64,000 nucleotides of DNA from an uncultured bacterium (GCA_905215385.1 CAJMPY010000004.1:41083-105082), one strand, 5' to 3'; shown: positions 42,701-50,554, counted from the stretch's first letter. Notes: generated by a model from the letters alone, not told the origin. Translations and numbers: made by a program.

Positions 42701-43131
42701 CGACTAAGAAGCAGCTCAAGGCCCTGGTCAAGCAGGCGAAGGAGACTGACACCAGGGGCAAGACGGCCGAGTCTGTCAAGGCCCTGACGGATGCCATTAC
42801 CTACGCCGAGGACGTCTTGGGTGATGAGAATGCTTCCGACACCCAGCTCCAGGCGGCCTATGACCAGCTCAAGCTGGCTATTGAGAGCCTCAAGGATGCC
42901 GATTCCGGCAATCAGGGCGGCTCGGGCAACCAGGGTTCCGGCAATGGCTCGAACGGCGGCAACCAGGCGGGCAAGCCCGCAGGCGACAAGGCCCAGGGCA
43001 GCAAGAAGAACGGTTCGGCGATTCCCAATACCGGAGACCAGACGGCGGCGACCGTCGCGACCGTCGGTGGTCTTGGCGCCATCATCGCCGCGATCGGCGC
43101 TCTCTTCCATCGTCGCAGCAAGGCTAAGTAG
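36718..43131 (+). CDS. Sortase-anchored multidomain GH31 glycoside hydrolase
   Basis: This 2137-residue cell-surface enzyme has a signal peptide (about residues 1-38) and a GH31 barrel. The predicted nucleophile is Asp480 in LKTDVAW and the acid/base Asp531 in WTGDQYGGNW. Then come an FN3 module (~966-1045), a CBM32/F5-8C module (~1051-1192), a dockerin-like EF hand (~1239-1260, DLNDNGVYDVYDYS) and a cohesin-like domain (~1274-1400). A second F5/8C-like region, an Ig-like domain (~1590-1675), one FIVAR, another CBM32 (~1745-1912) and two FIVARs follow. The C-terminus has IPNTGD (2102-2107), a hydrophobic segment and basic tail: a sortase signal. AAAGGAG precedes the GTG. Context suggests host-glycan degradation. 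The barrel phrase DVAWVGSGYSFGLNG recalls GH31 alpha-N-acetylgalactosaminidases, but that is inference. Confidence 0.88.
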   Translation: MRRNSIFTKRWVKGSAVLVATAATLVFANPQQAIATPLKGVDSATVSQSASNVVDIDFADGIKGRITFLEDGIFRYNVDPKGEFSEYATPRSKSHTAKIQAQPDTSDTYSKPSATVADKGDTIEITGGKATVILDKATGKMSIKSGDRVVVSESASLDLDKKGTVQTLAKEKSENFFGGGTQNGRFLHTNQTIAISNTNNWTDGGVASPNPFYWTSDGYGVLRNTFAEGSYDFGSTDSSTVTTLHSENEFDAYYFVATNEGASNVATEMLQDYYKVTGNPVLLPEYGFYLGHLNAYNRDGWSTTSGQKKWETKGSKSSSEKGDVKYESGMSTGYKLDGTLAAETLNGEGPTVDTENMKATDFDRQFSARQVIDDYEDSDMPLGWFLPNDGYGAGYGQNGYYKTGGVNSDGASSADRLNAVRANVDNLKKFTEYANSKGVSTGLWTQSNLEPDSNPETPWHLLRDFDAEVKTGGITTLKTDVAWVGSGYSFGLNGIKTAYDTVTTGANKRPNIITLDGWAGTQRFGGIWTGDQYGGNWEYIRFHIPTYIGQSLSGNPNIGSDMDGIFGGDPIISARDYQWKTFTPSMLDMDGWGTYRKSPMTHGDPYTGISRFYLKLKAQLMPYIYTSAASAANIDTGNGDAGLPMIRAMLLSDNSEYAASTSTQYQYMFGENFLVAPVYQDTQADENGNDIRNGIYLPNYGTDENPTIWIDYFSGKQYRGGQVLNNYEAPLWKLPLFVKANAIVPMYAENNNPEAVSDTNTKGTDRSQRIVEFFATEGDGTFTQYEDDGSSIENNTTEDDSYGTIDNISYGEHVSTVYSSKAAGGTATFTAEASQGGYNGYDSNRTTTFVANVSAKPTSVVAKNGGSALNVVEVDSQETFDAATPEAGQAVYFYSETPNLNHYGSDADGTEAEQGESFNNTKITTNPKVYVKFAKTDVAAAAQTLELGGFVNADATLTADRLNENLSAPTNLAAPEDATTPTSIKLTWGKVDGATSYDLKVDGTVFAVGDAAEFTHTDLAYNSKHTYQIRSRNAEGYSAWSDVLEANSALDPWRNVPDAEEITWEGSLYGSHKAELAFDHEFQSGDGGFHSGGNDLGKALTVDYGRAYKLDKLEYYPRDDAGNGTVTKMRVETSLDGVHWTSQEVDWARSADCKTVAFDGTVAARYVRMTPLASVGNFFSASEIAIYKTDGTDGFAVGSNLNKATISDGDYSNMKNYLGLENREPDTPTFGSQIRDHFADLNDNGVYDVYDYSFTMAGLDGGTKQKGKVAGSLAVIPSKTEVEAGDEITVDVYAADAKNVNALGALVNFKSDQFEFVSESIAQDGSTAGMENLSREKVQFADRTQTINLAFANRGDGKLYNGTGAVASFKLKAKTAGKVELPSTSWLIGPACDALEFASDGTVTMPDVPQPTVAEYGQDAFNITMTNDELTTDDGTNVEKLIQQKSYNALFDNNEGDNGFEFLWDWSGNWDSEGKLPSYVKLPTTMTFAFKTPSKLDSVEVVNRNGGNGTVQKIKAVVTFEDGSTQEFAGGEYDSFRARYAFGLSAENKGKKATKVEVTPLEASGDQMLTLREVNFNYTQGVEAIEGVELGKNQTEFFEGDVTLVDAKATPESAGYPYVTVESSDPSVVSVSAVQAGDSVSYYLRANKAGKAKITVASVLDPSKTASYEVEVKAGVDTSALVAALSKAMGYSESVYTKDSYAALTTAVEAARKLLDGGQGSYSKKDVADATAKIEKAIDGLKMRPVDEKILINTPENRKNVKVAGFSSEADYEGSNAVNALDGDERTLWHSDWAHGTGMPQYLSVDLGRDYDLTDVTFLPRQDGGTNGDIFEAEILVSDTADGYEMGTAVSMGTFAFDNDGHVLTDRGDWKQMSFGAARGRYVTVKVIHAGGGDVDAYCSVAELKFYGTAVPDPVSKDDLATAIEKVDAEVAAGDLKAGDYTEASWTALENALASARAILSDENATQDEVDQALRALESARGALEKTPVAPVENPTKKQLKALVKQAKETDTRGKTAESVKALTDAITYAEDVLGDENASDTQLQAAYDQLKLAIESLKDADSGNQGGSGNQGSGNGSNGGNQAGKPAGDKAQGSKKNGSAIPNTGDQTAATVATVGGLGAIIAAIGALFHRRSKAK

Positions 43132-43148
43132 CCCCAGCAACAGCTAAG

Positions 43149-43195
43149 CAAGCGTGCCCGCCGTCCCACCCAAGGACGGTGGGCACGCTTTTTGA
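43149..43195 (+). terminator. Terminator after the GH31 gene
   Basis: AAGCGTGCCC plus CCGTCC pair with GGACGG plus GGGCACGCTT, followed by TTTT. Confidence 0.88.
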
Positions 43196-43276
43196 ATGTG
43201 GGCGGAAAGCTCCGACCCTTCGGCCTTAATCTCGCAAAGCGTTCCGTCTCCCGCCGAACACATCAGCATCGGCAGC

Positions 43277-43282
43277 TATACT
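43277..43282 (+). promoter_or_regulatory. Probable -10 box upstream of purE
   Basis: TATACT lies 64 bp before the purE start; the -35 region is not clear. Confidence 0.4.
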
Positions 43283-43345
43283 ACTCTCAGTAGTTAAGGG
43301 TCGCGGATTCGCCGCGTCACCGCTCTCAACAGGAGGTCTTTGTTT

Positions 43346-43810
43346 ATGGCAGATCAGAAGCCGGTTGTCGGGATCATCATGGGCTCCAAGTCCGATCTGG
43401 GTGTTATGGAAGGCTGCACCGCCGAGCTCGAGGCGCTCGGTGTGCCCTATGAGCTCGTCATTGCGAGCGCACACCGCACGCCGGCGAAGGTCCACGAGTG
43501 GGCCTCGACTGCCGCCGATCGCGGTATCAAAGTGATTATCGCCGCCGCCGGCAAGGCTGCTCACCTGGGTGGTGTCGTGGCTGCCTTTACGCCGCTGCCG
43601 GTTATCGGTGTGCCTATGAAGACGAGTGACCTGGGCGGTATGGATTCGCTGCTGTCGATGGTGCAGATGCCTTCGGGCGTACCCGTGGCCTGCGTTGCCA
43701 TCAACGGCGCAAAGAATGCCGCCATCTATGCCACGCAGATCTTGGGCGCATGCGACCCCGAGTACCGCAAGGTTATCGAGAAGATGAAGCAGGAGATGGC
43801 TGACGCCTAG
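43346..43810 (+). CDS. purE: N5-carboxyaminoimidazole ribonucleotide mutase
   Basis: This 154-residue enzyme of purine synthesis converts N5-CAIR to CAIR. It shows GIIMGSKSDLGVMEG, the catalytic-loop SAHRTPAKVHEWAS and the Gly-rich AAAGKAAHLGGVVAAFT. The ATG at 43346 has AGGAGG nine bases upstream. It lies between the surface hydrolase and the sortase, with the sortase 35 bp downstream. Confidence 0.95.
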   Translation: MADQKPVVGIIMGSKSDLGVMEGCTAELEALGVPYELVIASAHRTPAKVHEWASTAADRGIKVIIAAAGKAAHLGGVVAAFTPLPVIGVPMKTSDLGGMDSLLSMVQMPSGVPVACVAINGAKNAAIYATQILGACDPEYRKVIEKMKQEMADA

Positions 43811-43845
43811 GCGTTCCGCCGTTTCACCGCAGTATAAGGAGAGCC

Positions 43846-44844
43846 ATGTCCGACTATCAGGGAAAACGATTCAAGGCTTCTCAGATTCCCGATCCGTCGA
43901 AGCCGGGTGCTGCCCATGCGGCACAGCAGGGTCGGACATCCTCTCCTCAGCAGCCGCGCACGCCGCGCCCCGTGACACCGGCGACGCATCGTCGACAGGA
44001 CGCGCCGGCCGCATATCGACCTTCATCTTATAGCACCGCTAAGAAGCCGCCCCGGTCTTCATCGCATGCCACGCCGTCGGATTACACCGAGTCGCCGCGT
44101 AAAAAGCGCCGCTCCATCATTCCTATTCTGCTCATCATCGTGGGCATCGGTCTGATTGTTGCCGCCGCTGCCATCTTTATCAATGCCCAGATTGGCTATA
44201 AGCAGGCGAGCGATTCGTATCAGAAAATCGAGAAGCAATATGTAAGCGATAAGGACGCCAGCGGCGTGCCGATTATCGACTTTGATGCACTTGCTCAGAC
44301 GAACCCCGAGATTGTGGGTTGGATTTACGTGCCGGGAACCAACATCAACTATCCCGTGGTGCAGACCAGCAACAACTCCAAATACCTCAACACGCTGTTC
44401 GATGGCACGTCTAACGCCTCGGGTGCCATCTTCTTGGATAGCGATGACACCGCGCCGGGAATGGTCGACCAGCAGACCACGATCTACGGCCACCATATGA
44501 ACGATGGGTCGATGTTCAACGTGATTTCGGATACGACTGACCAGGCAACGTTCGATAGCATTGAATATGTGTACTACATCACGCGCGATGCGACGTATAA
44601 GTTGCGTCCGCTGGCGACCAAGGTGGTCGAGGACACGTATGCCAAGGCGCGCACGACCAATTTTGAGGGCGACGACGGACTCAAGAACTACCTGTCCGAG
44701 ATGCTCGACGGCGCTTCTGCCGTGGCGAGTGATGCCACCGATCGTGCCGCTTCGGCAACTAAGGTTGTAACGCTCGTGACCTGTCGTTCGCTGTCGCTGA
44801 GCAACACACGCGCCGTCATGGTTCTCACGCCGGTCGAGGAATAA
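43846..44844 (+). CDS. Class B sortase
   Basis: This 332-residue membrane-anchored transpeptidase has a proline/serine-rich cytoplasmic N-terminus (residues 1-80) and one membrane helix (about 88-110). The sortase B domain has the catalytic His216 in TIYGHHMNDGSMF, Cys313 in TLVTCRS and Arg322 in SNTRAV. AAGGAGAG precedes the ATG. The gene is 0.7 kb from the GH31 protein that carries IPNTGD. Class B sortases usually prefer NPQTN-like or pilus signals, so whether this one anchors that protein is open. Confidence 0.92.
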   Translation: MSDYQGKRFKASQIPDPSKPGAAHAAQQGRTSSPQQPRTPRPVTPATHRRQDAPAAYRPSSYSTAKKPPRSSSHATPSDYTESPRKKRRSIIPILLIIVGIGLIVAAAAIFINAQIGYKQASDSYQKIEKQYVSDKDASGVPIIDFDALAQTNPEIVGWIYVPGTNINYPVVQTSNNSKYLNTLFDGTSNASGAIFLDSDDTAPGMVDQQTTIYGHHMNDGSMFNVISDTTDQATFDSIEYVYYITRDATYKLRPLATKVVEDTYAKARTTNFEGDDGLKNYLSEMLDGASAVASDATDRAASATKVVTLVTCRSLSLSNTRAVMVLTPVEE

Positions 44845-44850
44845 GTTGTT

Positions 44851-44892
44851 CGAGAGTAGCTAAAAAGGCCCCGTCCCAAATTGGCTACTCGA
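44851..44892. repeat. Short inverted repeat with GCCCCGTCCC core, copy 2
   Basis: CGAGAGTAGC and GCTACTCG flank the core AAAAAGGCCCCGTCCCAAAT. It lies 6 bp after the sortase stop codon and shares its core with 9597-9637. Confidence 0.75.
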
Positions 44893-44911
44893 CGACGGTA
44901 AGGGAGAAACG

Positions 44912-45328
44912 ATGCTTGAGAGTGGCAAATTGATGCCTTCGATTGATACTTGGCTGCGCGAGGCCAAGGCCGATGCTTCGGCGGCAGGCTGTGGGATGTA
45001 TCTGACGCATAACGGTGTGGTGCGCGCGACACCCAAGGCTGAGGTGCGCGGAGTCGAGACCGATGGCGTGGCGCCAGGCCACAGGGTGGGCGGCATGGTC
45101 TTTGACTACGACGCCGAAAAGGTACGGTCTGCTATCGAGGCTGCGCGCGCGATGCCGGGTATCGGCTATGTGCGCGTGTGGCTGGCAAGCGGCGAGCTTG
45201 CCGTAGGTGACGACATCATGCTCGTGCTTATCGGCGGGGACATTCGCCCGCACGTGGTCGATGCGCTGCAGGCGCTCGTTGGCACCATCAAGAACGAATG
45301 CGTGAGTGAGGTCGAGCGCGAGGCATAG
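44912..45328 (+). CDS. MoaE-like molybdopterin synthase family protein
   Basis: This 138-residue protein resembles the large (catalytic) subunit of molybdopterin synthase. Recognisable phrases are THNGVVRATPKAEVRG near the N-terminus, YDAEKVRSAIEAARAM, VWLASGELAVGDDIMLVLIGG and the helix VVDALQALVGTIKNE. The conserved C-terminal lysine motif (PIWK in canonical MoaE) is not visible, so this may be a divergent paralogue. No moaD or other cofactor gene is nearby. AAGGGAG precedes the ATG. Confidence 0.65.
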   Translation: MLESGKLMPSIDTWLREAKADASAAGCGMYLTHNGVVRATPKAEVRGVETDGVAPGHRVGGMVFDYDAEKVRSAIEAARAMPGIGYVRVWLASGELAVGDDIMLVLIGGDIRPHVVDALQALVGTIKNECVSEVEREA

Positions 45329-45356
45329 AGGCTTGCGTCGATAGAAGGATCGTTTA

Positions 45357-45402
45357 TAAAAATGCCCACCGGTACGTGTGATACCGGCGGGCATTTTGCG
45401 TT
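45357..45402. terminator. Bidirectional terminator between convergent genes
   Basis: AAAATGCCC plus CCGGTA pair with TACCGG plus GGGCATTTT, with A-rich and T-rich flanks suited to both strands. Confidence 0.85.
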
Positions 45403-45418
45403 TTGGGCGCGGTGAGCG

Positions 45419-46648
45419 CTACACGCGCGTCGCATCCTTGGGGCTCATGGTCATGCTCTGGAAGCGGTTTTCCATGTATTCGTTATCGAAGTGCTCTCCG
45501 TAGAACTGTGCGACGGGAATGTCCGGCTCCGTGCCGTTAACGCGCTGGTACCAGTAGTCGAGCGACTGCAGCGTCATGACGCCGTCGACCAGCATGATAA
45601 CGGTAAAGATGACGGTGGCCGAGTAGCGGCTCTTCCAGGGGATCTTGTTGATAAGCTTAAGCAGCCTCGGCAGCAGCAGCTTGATCCAGATGAGGCCGCC
45701 CAGGCCCCACAGGCAGGCGAAGCCCGTGCAGGTGCGTCCGCCCGTGAGGACCACGAGCGGATCGGGCAAACCGAACAGCGTTATGTGCGAGTAGCTCCAC
45801 GAGACCACGCCAAACGCGGTTTGCATAAACCAGCCCACGAACACCTCAAAGCTGGCGCCGAGCAGGGCGCTCACCAGGAAAATGATGATGGGGTTCTTTT
45901 TGTAGAAGCGGTTAAGCACCATGGTCATGAGCACGGCGCCAAATCCGTAGATGGGGCTGAAGGGGCCAAACAGCATGCCGGCGCGGTTCTGGTAGACGCC
46001 CGGGTCGTCGACCGTCATGTGCCAGATGTCCTCGGCGATCAGGCCGAGCACGCAGCAGACAAAGAATACCCAGAACAGGTTGAAGTAGTTGAGCTTGATG
46101 TAGCCTTCGCCGGTTTCATCGCGCCCGAGCATGCCCTCGGCGGCGGCGTCGCGATCGAGCATCTCCTGCAGGCGGCGCTGCAGTTCGCGCTCCTGACGCA
46201 GCGTGGGGTCGACGGTTGCCGAAAGTGCAACAAGGATGCCGAGCTGGATCGCGGGACGCAGCAGGAAGGGCCCGATGCCCTGGAGCATCACGTCGACCAA
46301 AAGCTCGACGACCGTGAATGCAATAAGGATGTAGGACAGGCGGGCGGCGTTGCGGCGCTGGTTTGTGATAAGGTCCAGGCCAAAGATGATTAGGATGACG
46401 GCACTTGCCGCAGAGAGCATGATGCCGGCGACGATAAGGCCGACTGCGACGAGCGTGTTATCGCCGAGCTTTTCGGTGGCGTTGCCGTTAACAAGTGCCG
46501 TGATGACCTGCCACATAAAGGCAGCGACTGACGGGAGCGTGCCCACGCCGGAAAGGATGCACAGGACGGCGTACACCTTAATGATGAGGGGAATCTTCTT
46601 GACCTCTGTGGCGCTGGGGACGCTGGGGTCGAGTTCGTTTCGATCCAT
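45419..46648 (-). CDS. CmpB-type (putative ABC-transporter type IV) membrane protein
   Basis: This 409-residue protein has an N-terminal block of four or so hydrophobic helices (about residues 20-145) and a short charged linker. The C-terminal half carries the family pattern FFVCCVLGLIAEDIWH, then GMLFGPFSPIYGFGAVL. That pattern is typical of proteins named putative ABC-transporter type IV; the function is unknown and no ATPase partner is adjacent. AAAGG precedes the ATG. Transcription is divergent from purF across 286 bp. Confidence 0.75.
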   Translation of the reverse strand: MDRNELDPSVPSATEVKKIPLIIKVYAVLCILSGVGTLPSVAAFMWQVITALVNGNATEKLGDNTLVAVGLIVAGIMLSAASAVILIIFGLDLITNQRRNAARLSYILIAFTVVELLVDVMLQGIGPFLLRPAIQLGILVALSATVDPTLRQERELQRRLQEMLDRDAAAEGMLGRDETGEGYIKLNYFNLFWVFFVCCVLGLIAEDIWHMTVDDPGVYQNRAGMLFGPFSPIYGFGAVLMTMVLNRFYKKNPIIIFLVSALLGASFEVFVGWFMQTAFGVVSWSYSHITLFGLPDPLVVLTGGRTCTGFACLWGLGGLIWIKLLLPRLLKLINKIPWKSRYSATVIFTVIMLVDGVMTLQSLDYWYQRVNGTEPDIPVAQFYGEHFDNEYMENRFQSMTMSPKDATRV

Positions 46649-46886
46649 ACAGAACCTTTCTCGCTTTGTTGTAGGTTATAAGGATACGCCGCCGACCTGC
46701 CAAAAGACAGGATGAACGTCCCAATTGCAACTTTGTAATCCCCAACGGCGGACGCGGCGGCCATCTGGGGGCGCGGGCACTTACACTGGACAGACCGATA
46801 AAATGTTTGGCAACAAAACTGATTATTAGCTCGGTGGGCTTTTAAAAAGCGCTGCTCATGCGCTGGGGAGCACGTCGCGCCGTGCG

Positions 46887-46892
46887 TATAAT
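46887..46892 (+). promoter_or_regulatory. Probable -10 box of purF
   Basis: A perfect TATAAT 43 bp before the purF start; no good -35 is visible. Confidence 0.5.
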
Positions 46893-46934
46893 AAGGCGGG
46901 TAACGCCAAAAATACGAGGCTCTGAGGGGATACC

Positions 46935-48605
46935 ATGTCTCAAGAAACCATCCGCGCGGCCGAGCGTGCCGCGGGACAGGTGAACACCATGTCGACGTAT
47001 GATCCGGACTCCGACCAGCTGCATGAGGAATGTGGCATTTTCGGCGTATGGGCGCCCGATCGCGACGTGGCTCGACTGACGTACTTTGGCCTGCGTGCGC
47101 TGCAGCACCGTGGCCAGGAATCGGCTGGAATCGCCGTGGGTGACGGCGGCACGGTTATGGTCCGCAAAGATCTGGGCCTGCTCGACCGCGTGTTCTCCAA
47201 CGCCGACCTGTCGACGCTCTCCGGCCAGCTGGCCGTGGGTCATGTGCGCTACGGCACTGCCGGCGCCAAGAGCTGGGAAGCCTCTCAGCCGCACCTCTCT
47301 ACCATCAATAGCGTCATTATCGCGCTCGCGCACAACGGCACCCTCGTCAACACCGACGAGCTGCGCCGTCAGCTGATCGAGCTGGGCGTGCCGTTCCTCT
47401 CCAATTCGGATTCCGAGGTCGCGACCAAGCTTATCGGCTACTTTACCCAGCGTACGGGCCACCTGCGCGAGGGTATTCGCAAGACCATGGAGCTCGTGCG
47501 CGGCGGCTACGCCATGACGCTCATCAACGAGCAGGCGCTCTACGCATTCCGCGATCCACACGGCATTCGCCCGCTCGTGCTGGGCAAGCTGGTGGACGAG
47601 GGTCTGGACCAGGCCGATGCCGCAGCCGTTTCGCAGCTGCCGTCGCAGGACGGCGCCGCGACGGTCGACTCCGCCGTCCGTGTCACGCGCGCCGGCGGCT
47701 GGGTCGTTGCTTCCGAGACCTGCGCACTCGACATCGTGGGTGCCGAGTACGTCCGTGACGTCCGTCCCGGCGAGATCTTGCGCATCAGCGCCGAGGGCCT
47801 GGTATCCGAGCAGGGCGTGCCTGCAGCCGAAGAGCCCGCCAACTGCATCTTTGAGCAGGTCTACTTTGCCCGCCCCGACTCCATCATGAACGGCAAGAGC
47901 GTCTATGCCTGCCGTTACGACATGGGTCGTCAGCTGGCACATGAGGAGCCTGTCGAGGCCGACCTGGTCATCGGCGTGCCCGACTCCGGCCTGCCGCCTG
48001 CGGAGGGGTATTCGCACGAGAGCGGTATTCCCTTTGGCGAGGGCCTTATCAAGAACCGCTACGTGGGCCGTACGTTTATCGAGCCTACGCAGGAGTTGCG
48101 CGCCATGGGCGTGCGTATGAAACTCAACCCGCTGCGCGACAACATCGAGGGCAAGCGCCTGGTCGTCATCGACGACTCCATCGTGCGCGGCACCACCATG
48201 GTTCAGCTCGTCAAGATGCTGCGCAACGCCGGCGCCAAGGAGATTCATATCCGCATCAACTCGCCCGAGGTCATCTGGCCGTGCTTCTACGGTATCGATA
48301 CCGACGTGCAGTCGCAGCTTATCAGCGCCAACAAGACGGTCGACGAGATTTGCGAGTATATCGGCGCCGATTCGCTGGCCTTCCTTTCGGTCGAGGGCCT
48401 GCTTAAGGTCATGCCCAAGGGCGGTTACTGCGATGCGTGCTTTACCGGCCGCTACCCCGTGGCGATTCCCGAGAGCTTTGGCCGCGACAAGTTTATGGAG
48501 GGCTTTAAGCCCCGCAACCTGGACAAGCCGCTGCACTTTGACGACGACGCCGTGATCGAGAAATACGACGACCGCAGCTGGGAAGAGGAGCACGGCGAGG
48601 CATAA
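46935..48605 (+). CDS. purF: Amidophosphoribosyltransferase
   Basis: This 556-residue enzyme starts purine synthesis by converting PRPP and glutamine to phosphoribosylamine. The catalytic Cys33 in EECGIFG is preceded by 32 residues that may be cleaved as a propeptide. The PRTase motif VVIDDSIVRGTTMVQL and Cys-containing WPCFYGID and YCDACFTGRYP match the iron-sulfur form of PurF. GAGGGG precedes the ATG. Its TAA stop is also the first three bases of an inverted repeat. purM-purN follow. Confidence 0.96.
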   Translation: MSQETIRAAERAAGQVNTMSTYDPDSDQLHEECGIFGVWAPDRDVARLTYFGLRALQHRGQESAGIAVGDGGTVMVRKDLGLLDRVFSNADLSTLSGQLAVGHVRYGTAGAKSWEASQPHLSTINSVIIALAHNGTLVNTDELRRQLIELGVPFLSNSDSEVATKLIGYFTQRTGHLREGIRKTMELVRGGYAMTLINEQALYAFRDPHGIRPLVLGKLVDEGLDQADAAAVSQLPSQDGAATVDSAVRVTRAGGWVVASETCALDIVGAEYVRDVRPGEILRISAEGLVSEQGVPAAEEPANCIFEQVYFARPDSIMNGKSVYACRYDMGRQLAHEEPVEADLVIGVPDSGLPPAEGYSHESGIPFGEGLIKNRYVGRTFIEPTQELRAMGVRMKLNPLRDNIEGKRLVVIDDSIVRGTTMVQLVKMLRNAGAKEIHIRINSPEVIWPCFYGIDTDVQSQLISANKTVDEICEYIGADSLAFLSVEGLLKVMPKGGYCDACFTGRYPVAIPESFGRDKFMEGFKPRNLDKPLHFDDDAVIEKYDDRSWEEEHGEA

Positions 48606-48645
48606 AACCTGCCATATGGGGACAGGTATATTTTGGTAGGTTTTA
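48603..48645. repeat. AAAACC/GGTTTT inverted repeat, copy a, contributing the purF stop codon
   Basis: TAAAACCTGCCATAT and the distal ATATTTTGGTAGGTTTTA are inverted around GGGGACAGGT. The leading TAA is the purF stop. Related copies lie at 60896-60935 and, inverted, at 61058-61099. Confidence 0.85.
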
Positions 48646-48762
48646 CCTGCTGTTTTGTTGATATGACGGCGGGTGCTGTTATGGCACACGCCGAAATGAA
48701 CGCAATTATGAGCACCGTTTGGCGCCCGCGCGGCGCCACGGTAGTGGGAGAGGAAGGCTCAG

Positions 48763-49866
48763 ATGAGCGACAGCAAGCATGTGACGTACGAGGACGCCGG
48801 CGTCGATACCGCCGAGGGCGGTCGCGCCGTCGACGCGATTAAGCAGATGGTCAAGGACACCAATCGTCCCGAAGTTATCGGCGGCATCGGCGGCTTCGGT
48901 GGCCTGTTCTCGGCTGCCGCGCTCAAGGATATGGAAGACCCGATCCTGATCAGCGGTACCGACGGCGTGGGCACCAAGCTCGTGCTCGCCCAGATCATGG
49001 ACCGTCACGAGACGGTGGGCCAGGACCTGGTCGCTATGTGCGTCAACGACATTTTGGCTTCGGGCGCCGAGCCGCTGTTCTTCCTGGACTACGTTGCCAT
49101 CGGTCACATCGAGGCCGAGCACATGGCAAAGATCATCAAGGGCGTGGCCGATGGCTGCAAGCTCGCGGGCTGCGCGCTCGTGGGCGGCGAGATGGCCGAG
49201 CACCCCGGCGTCATGGCTCCCGCCGACTACGACCTCGCCGGCTTTACCGTGGGCGTCGTCGACCGTCCCAAGATGCTCGACCCCGCGAACGTTCGCCCCG
49301 GCGATGTGATCCTGGGTCTGCCTTCCACCGGCGTGCACTCCAACGGCTACTCGCTCGTGCGCAAGGTCATCGGCGTCGACGGCATCAAACCGGGCACGCC
49401 CGAGGCCGCCGCTAAGGCCGAGGAGCTGAGCCGTCCGCTCGAGGAGCTCGGCGGTGCTTCGCTGGCCGACGCTCTGCTGGCTCCCACGCGCATCTATGTG
49501 AAGCCGATTCTGGAGCTGCTGCGTGGCGACGTCAACGTGCACGCCATTGCTCACATCACCGGTGGCGGCATTACCGAGAACCTCAACCGCGCGCTCGCCG
49601 ACGATGTCGATGCCGTGGTCACCCGCAACGGTGCCGAGATGGGCTGGGATATTCCGCCCGTCATCACCTACGTGTCGCGTCAGGCCGAGCTCGCGCCCAA
49701 CGAGGCATGCAAGACCTTCAACATGGGCGTCGGCCTGTGCCTGATCGTTGCCCCCGAGGACGAGGCTACCGTGACCGAGGCCCTGGTCGCGCTGGGCGAG
49801 AAGCCGTTCCGCGTGGGCGAGTGCGTCGAGGGTTCCGGTAAGGTCGTGTACTCCGATGAGCGCTAG
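48763..49866 (+). CDS. purM: Phosphoribosylformylglycinamidine cyclo-ligase
   Basis: This 367-residue AIR synthetase of purine synthesis shows the N-terminal YEDAGVDTAEGGRAVDAIK, the ATP-binding GTDGVGTKLVLA, ALVGGEMAEHPGV, and HITGGGITENLNR. GAGGAAGG lies upstream of the ATG. The 3' end overlaps purN by 11 bp, so the two are translationally coupled. It probably shares a transcript with purF 158 bp upstream. Confidence 0.96.
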   Translation: MSDSKHVTYEDAGVDTAEGGRAVDAIKQMVKDTNRPEVIGGIGGFGGLFSAAALKDMEDPILISGTDGVGTKLVLAQIMDRHETVGQDLVAMCVNDILASGAEPLFFLDYVAIGHIEAEHMAKIIKGVADGCKLAGCALVGGEMAEHPGVMAPADYDLAGFTVGVVDRPKMLDPANVRPGDVILGLPSTGVHSNGYSLVRKVIGVDGIKPGTPEAAAKAEELSRPLEELGGASLADALLAPTRIYVKPILELLRGDVNVHAIAHITGGGITENLNRALADDVDAVVTRNGAEMGWDIPPVITYVSRQAELAPNEACKTFNMGVGLCLIVAPEDEATVTEALVALGEKPFRVGECVEGSGKVVYSDER

Positions 49867-50554
49867 CGAGCAGATGGCTGCTGCCGAGGGCCTGGGCTTT
49901 GTGCCCTACACCCGTCCGACCGGCACCGATACGGCCGAGCCGCTCAAGATCGGCGTGCTCATCAGTGGCTCTGGCACCAACCTGCAGGCGCTGATTGACC
50001 TGATCGCTGCCAGCAAGCTCAATGCTTCGATTGAGCTGGTGGTGTCGAGCCGTCCTTCGGCCAAGGGGTTGCAGCGTGCCGAGCGTGCGGGTATCCAGAC
50101 GCTGACGCTGTCCAAGGATGTCTATGCCGACCCCATCGCCGCCGACGAGATCATCGCGCACGAGCTGCTCGAGCGCGGCTGCGAGTATGTGGTCATGGCC
50201 GGCTACATGCGCATGGTGCACACGCCGCTGCTGGCGGCGTTTCCCAACCGCGTGGTGAACCTGCATCCGGCGCTGCTGCCGAGCTTTACCGGCGCGCATG
50301 CGATCGACGATGCCTTTGCGCGCGGCGTCAAGGTGACCGGCGTGACCGTGCACTTTGCCAACGAGGTCTACGACAACGGCCCCATCATCGCCCAGCGCGC
50401 GCTGGCTGTCGAGGAGGGCTGGGATGTCGACACGCTCGAGGAACACATCCACGCGATTGAGCACGTACTGTATCCCGAGGTCGTGCAGATGCTCGCCGAC
50501 GGCCGCGTCCACGTGCTGGAGAGCGGCAAAGTGGCAATTGATGCGGCACGCTAG
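49856..50554 (+). CDS. purN: Phosphoribosylglycinamide formyltransferase
   Basis: This 232-residue enzyme transfers the formyl group of 10-formyl-THF to GAR. It carries VLISGSGTNLQALIDLI near residue 40 and the formyltransferase motif NLHPALLPSFTGAHAIDDA with catalytic Asn, His and Asp. An extra ~30 residues precede the fold because the start overlaps purM. A terminator follows. Confidence 0.95.
   Translation: MSASEQMAAAEGLGFVPYTRPTGTDTAEPLKIGVLISGSGTNLQALIDLIAASKLNASIELVVSSRPSAKGLQRAERAGIQTLTLSKDVYADPIAADEIIAHELLERGCEYVVMAGYMRMVHTPLLAAFPNRVVNLHPALLPSFTGAHAIDDAFARGVKVTGVTVHFANEVYDNGPIIAQRALAVEEGWDVDTLEEHIHAIEHVLYPEVVQMLADGRVHVLESGKVAIDAAR

Noticed and set aside
48633..48842. Small open frame between purF and purM
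   Set aside because: It overlaps the purM start and its product is Arg-rich and unlike a real protein; no ribosome binding site.
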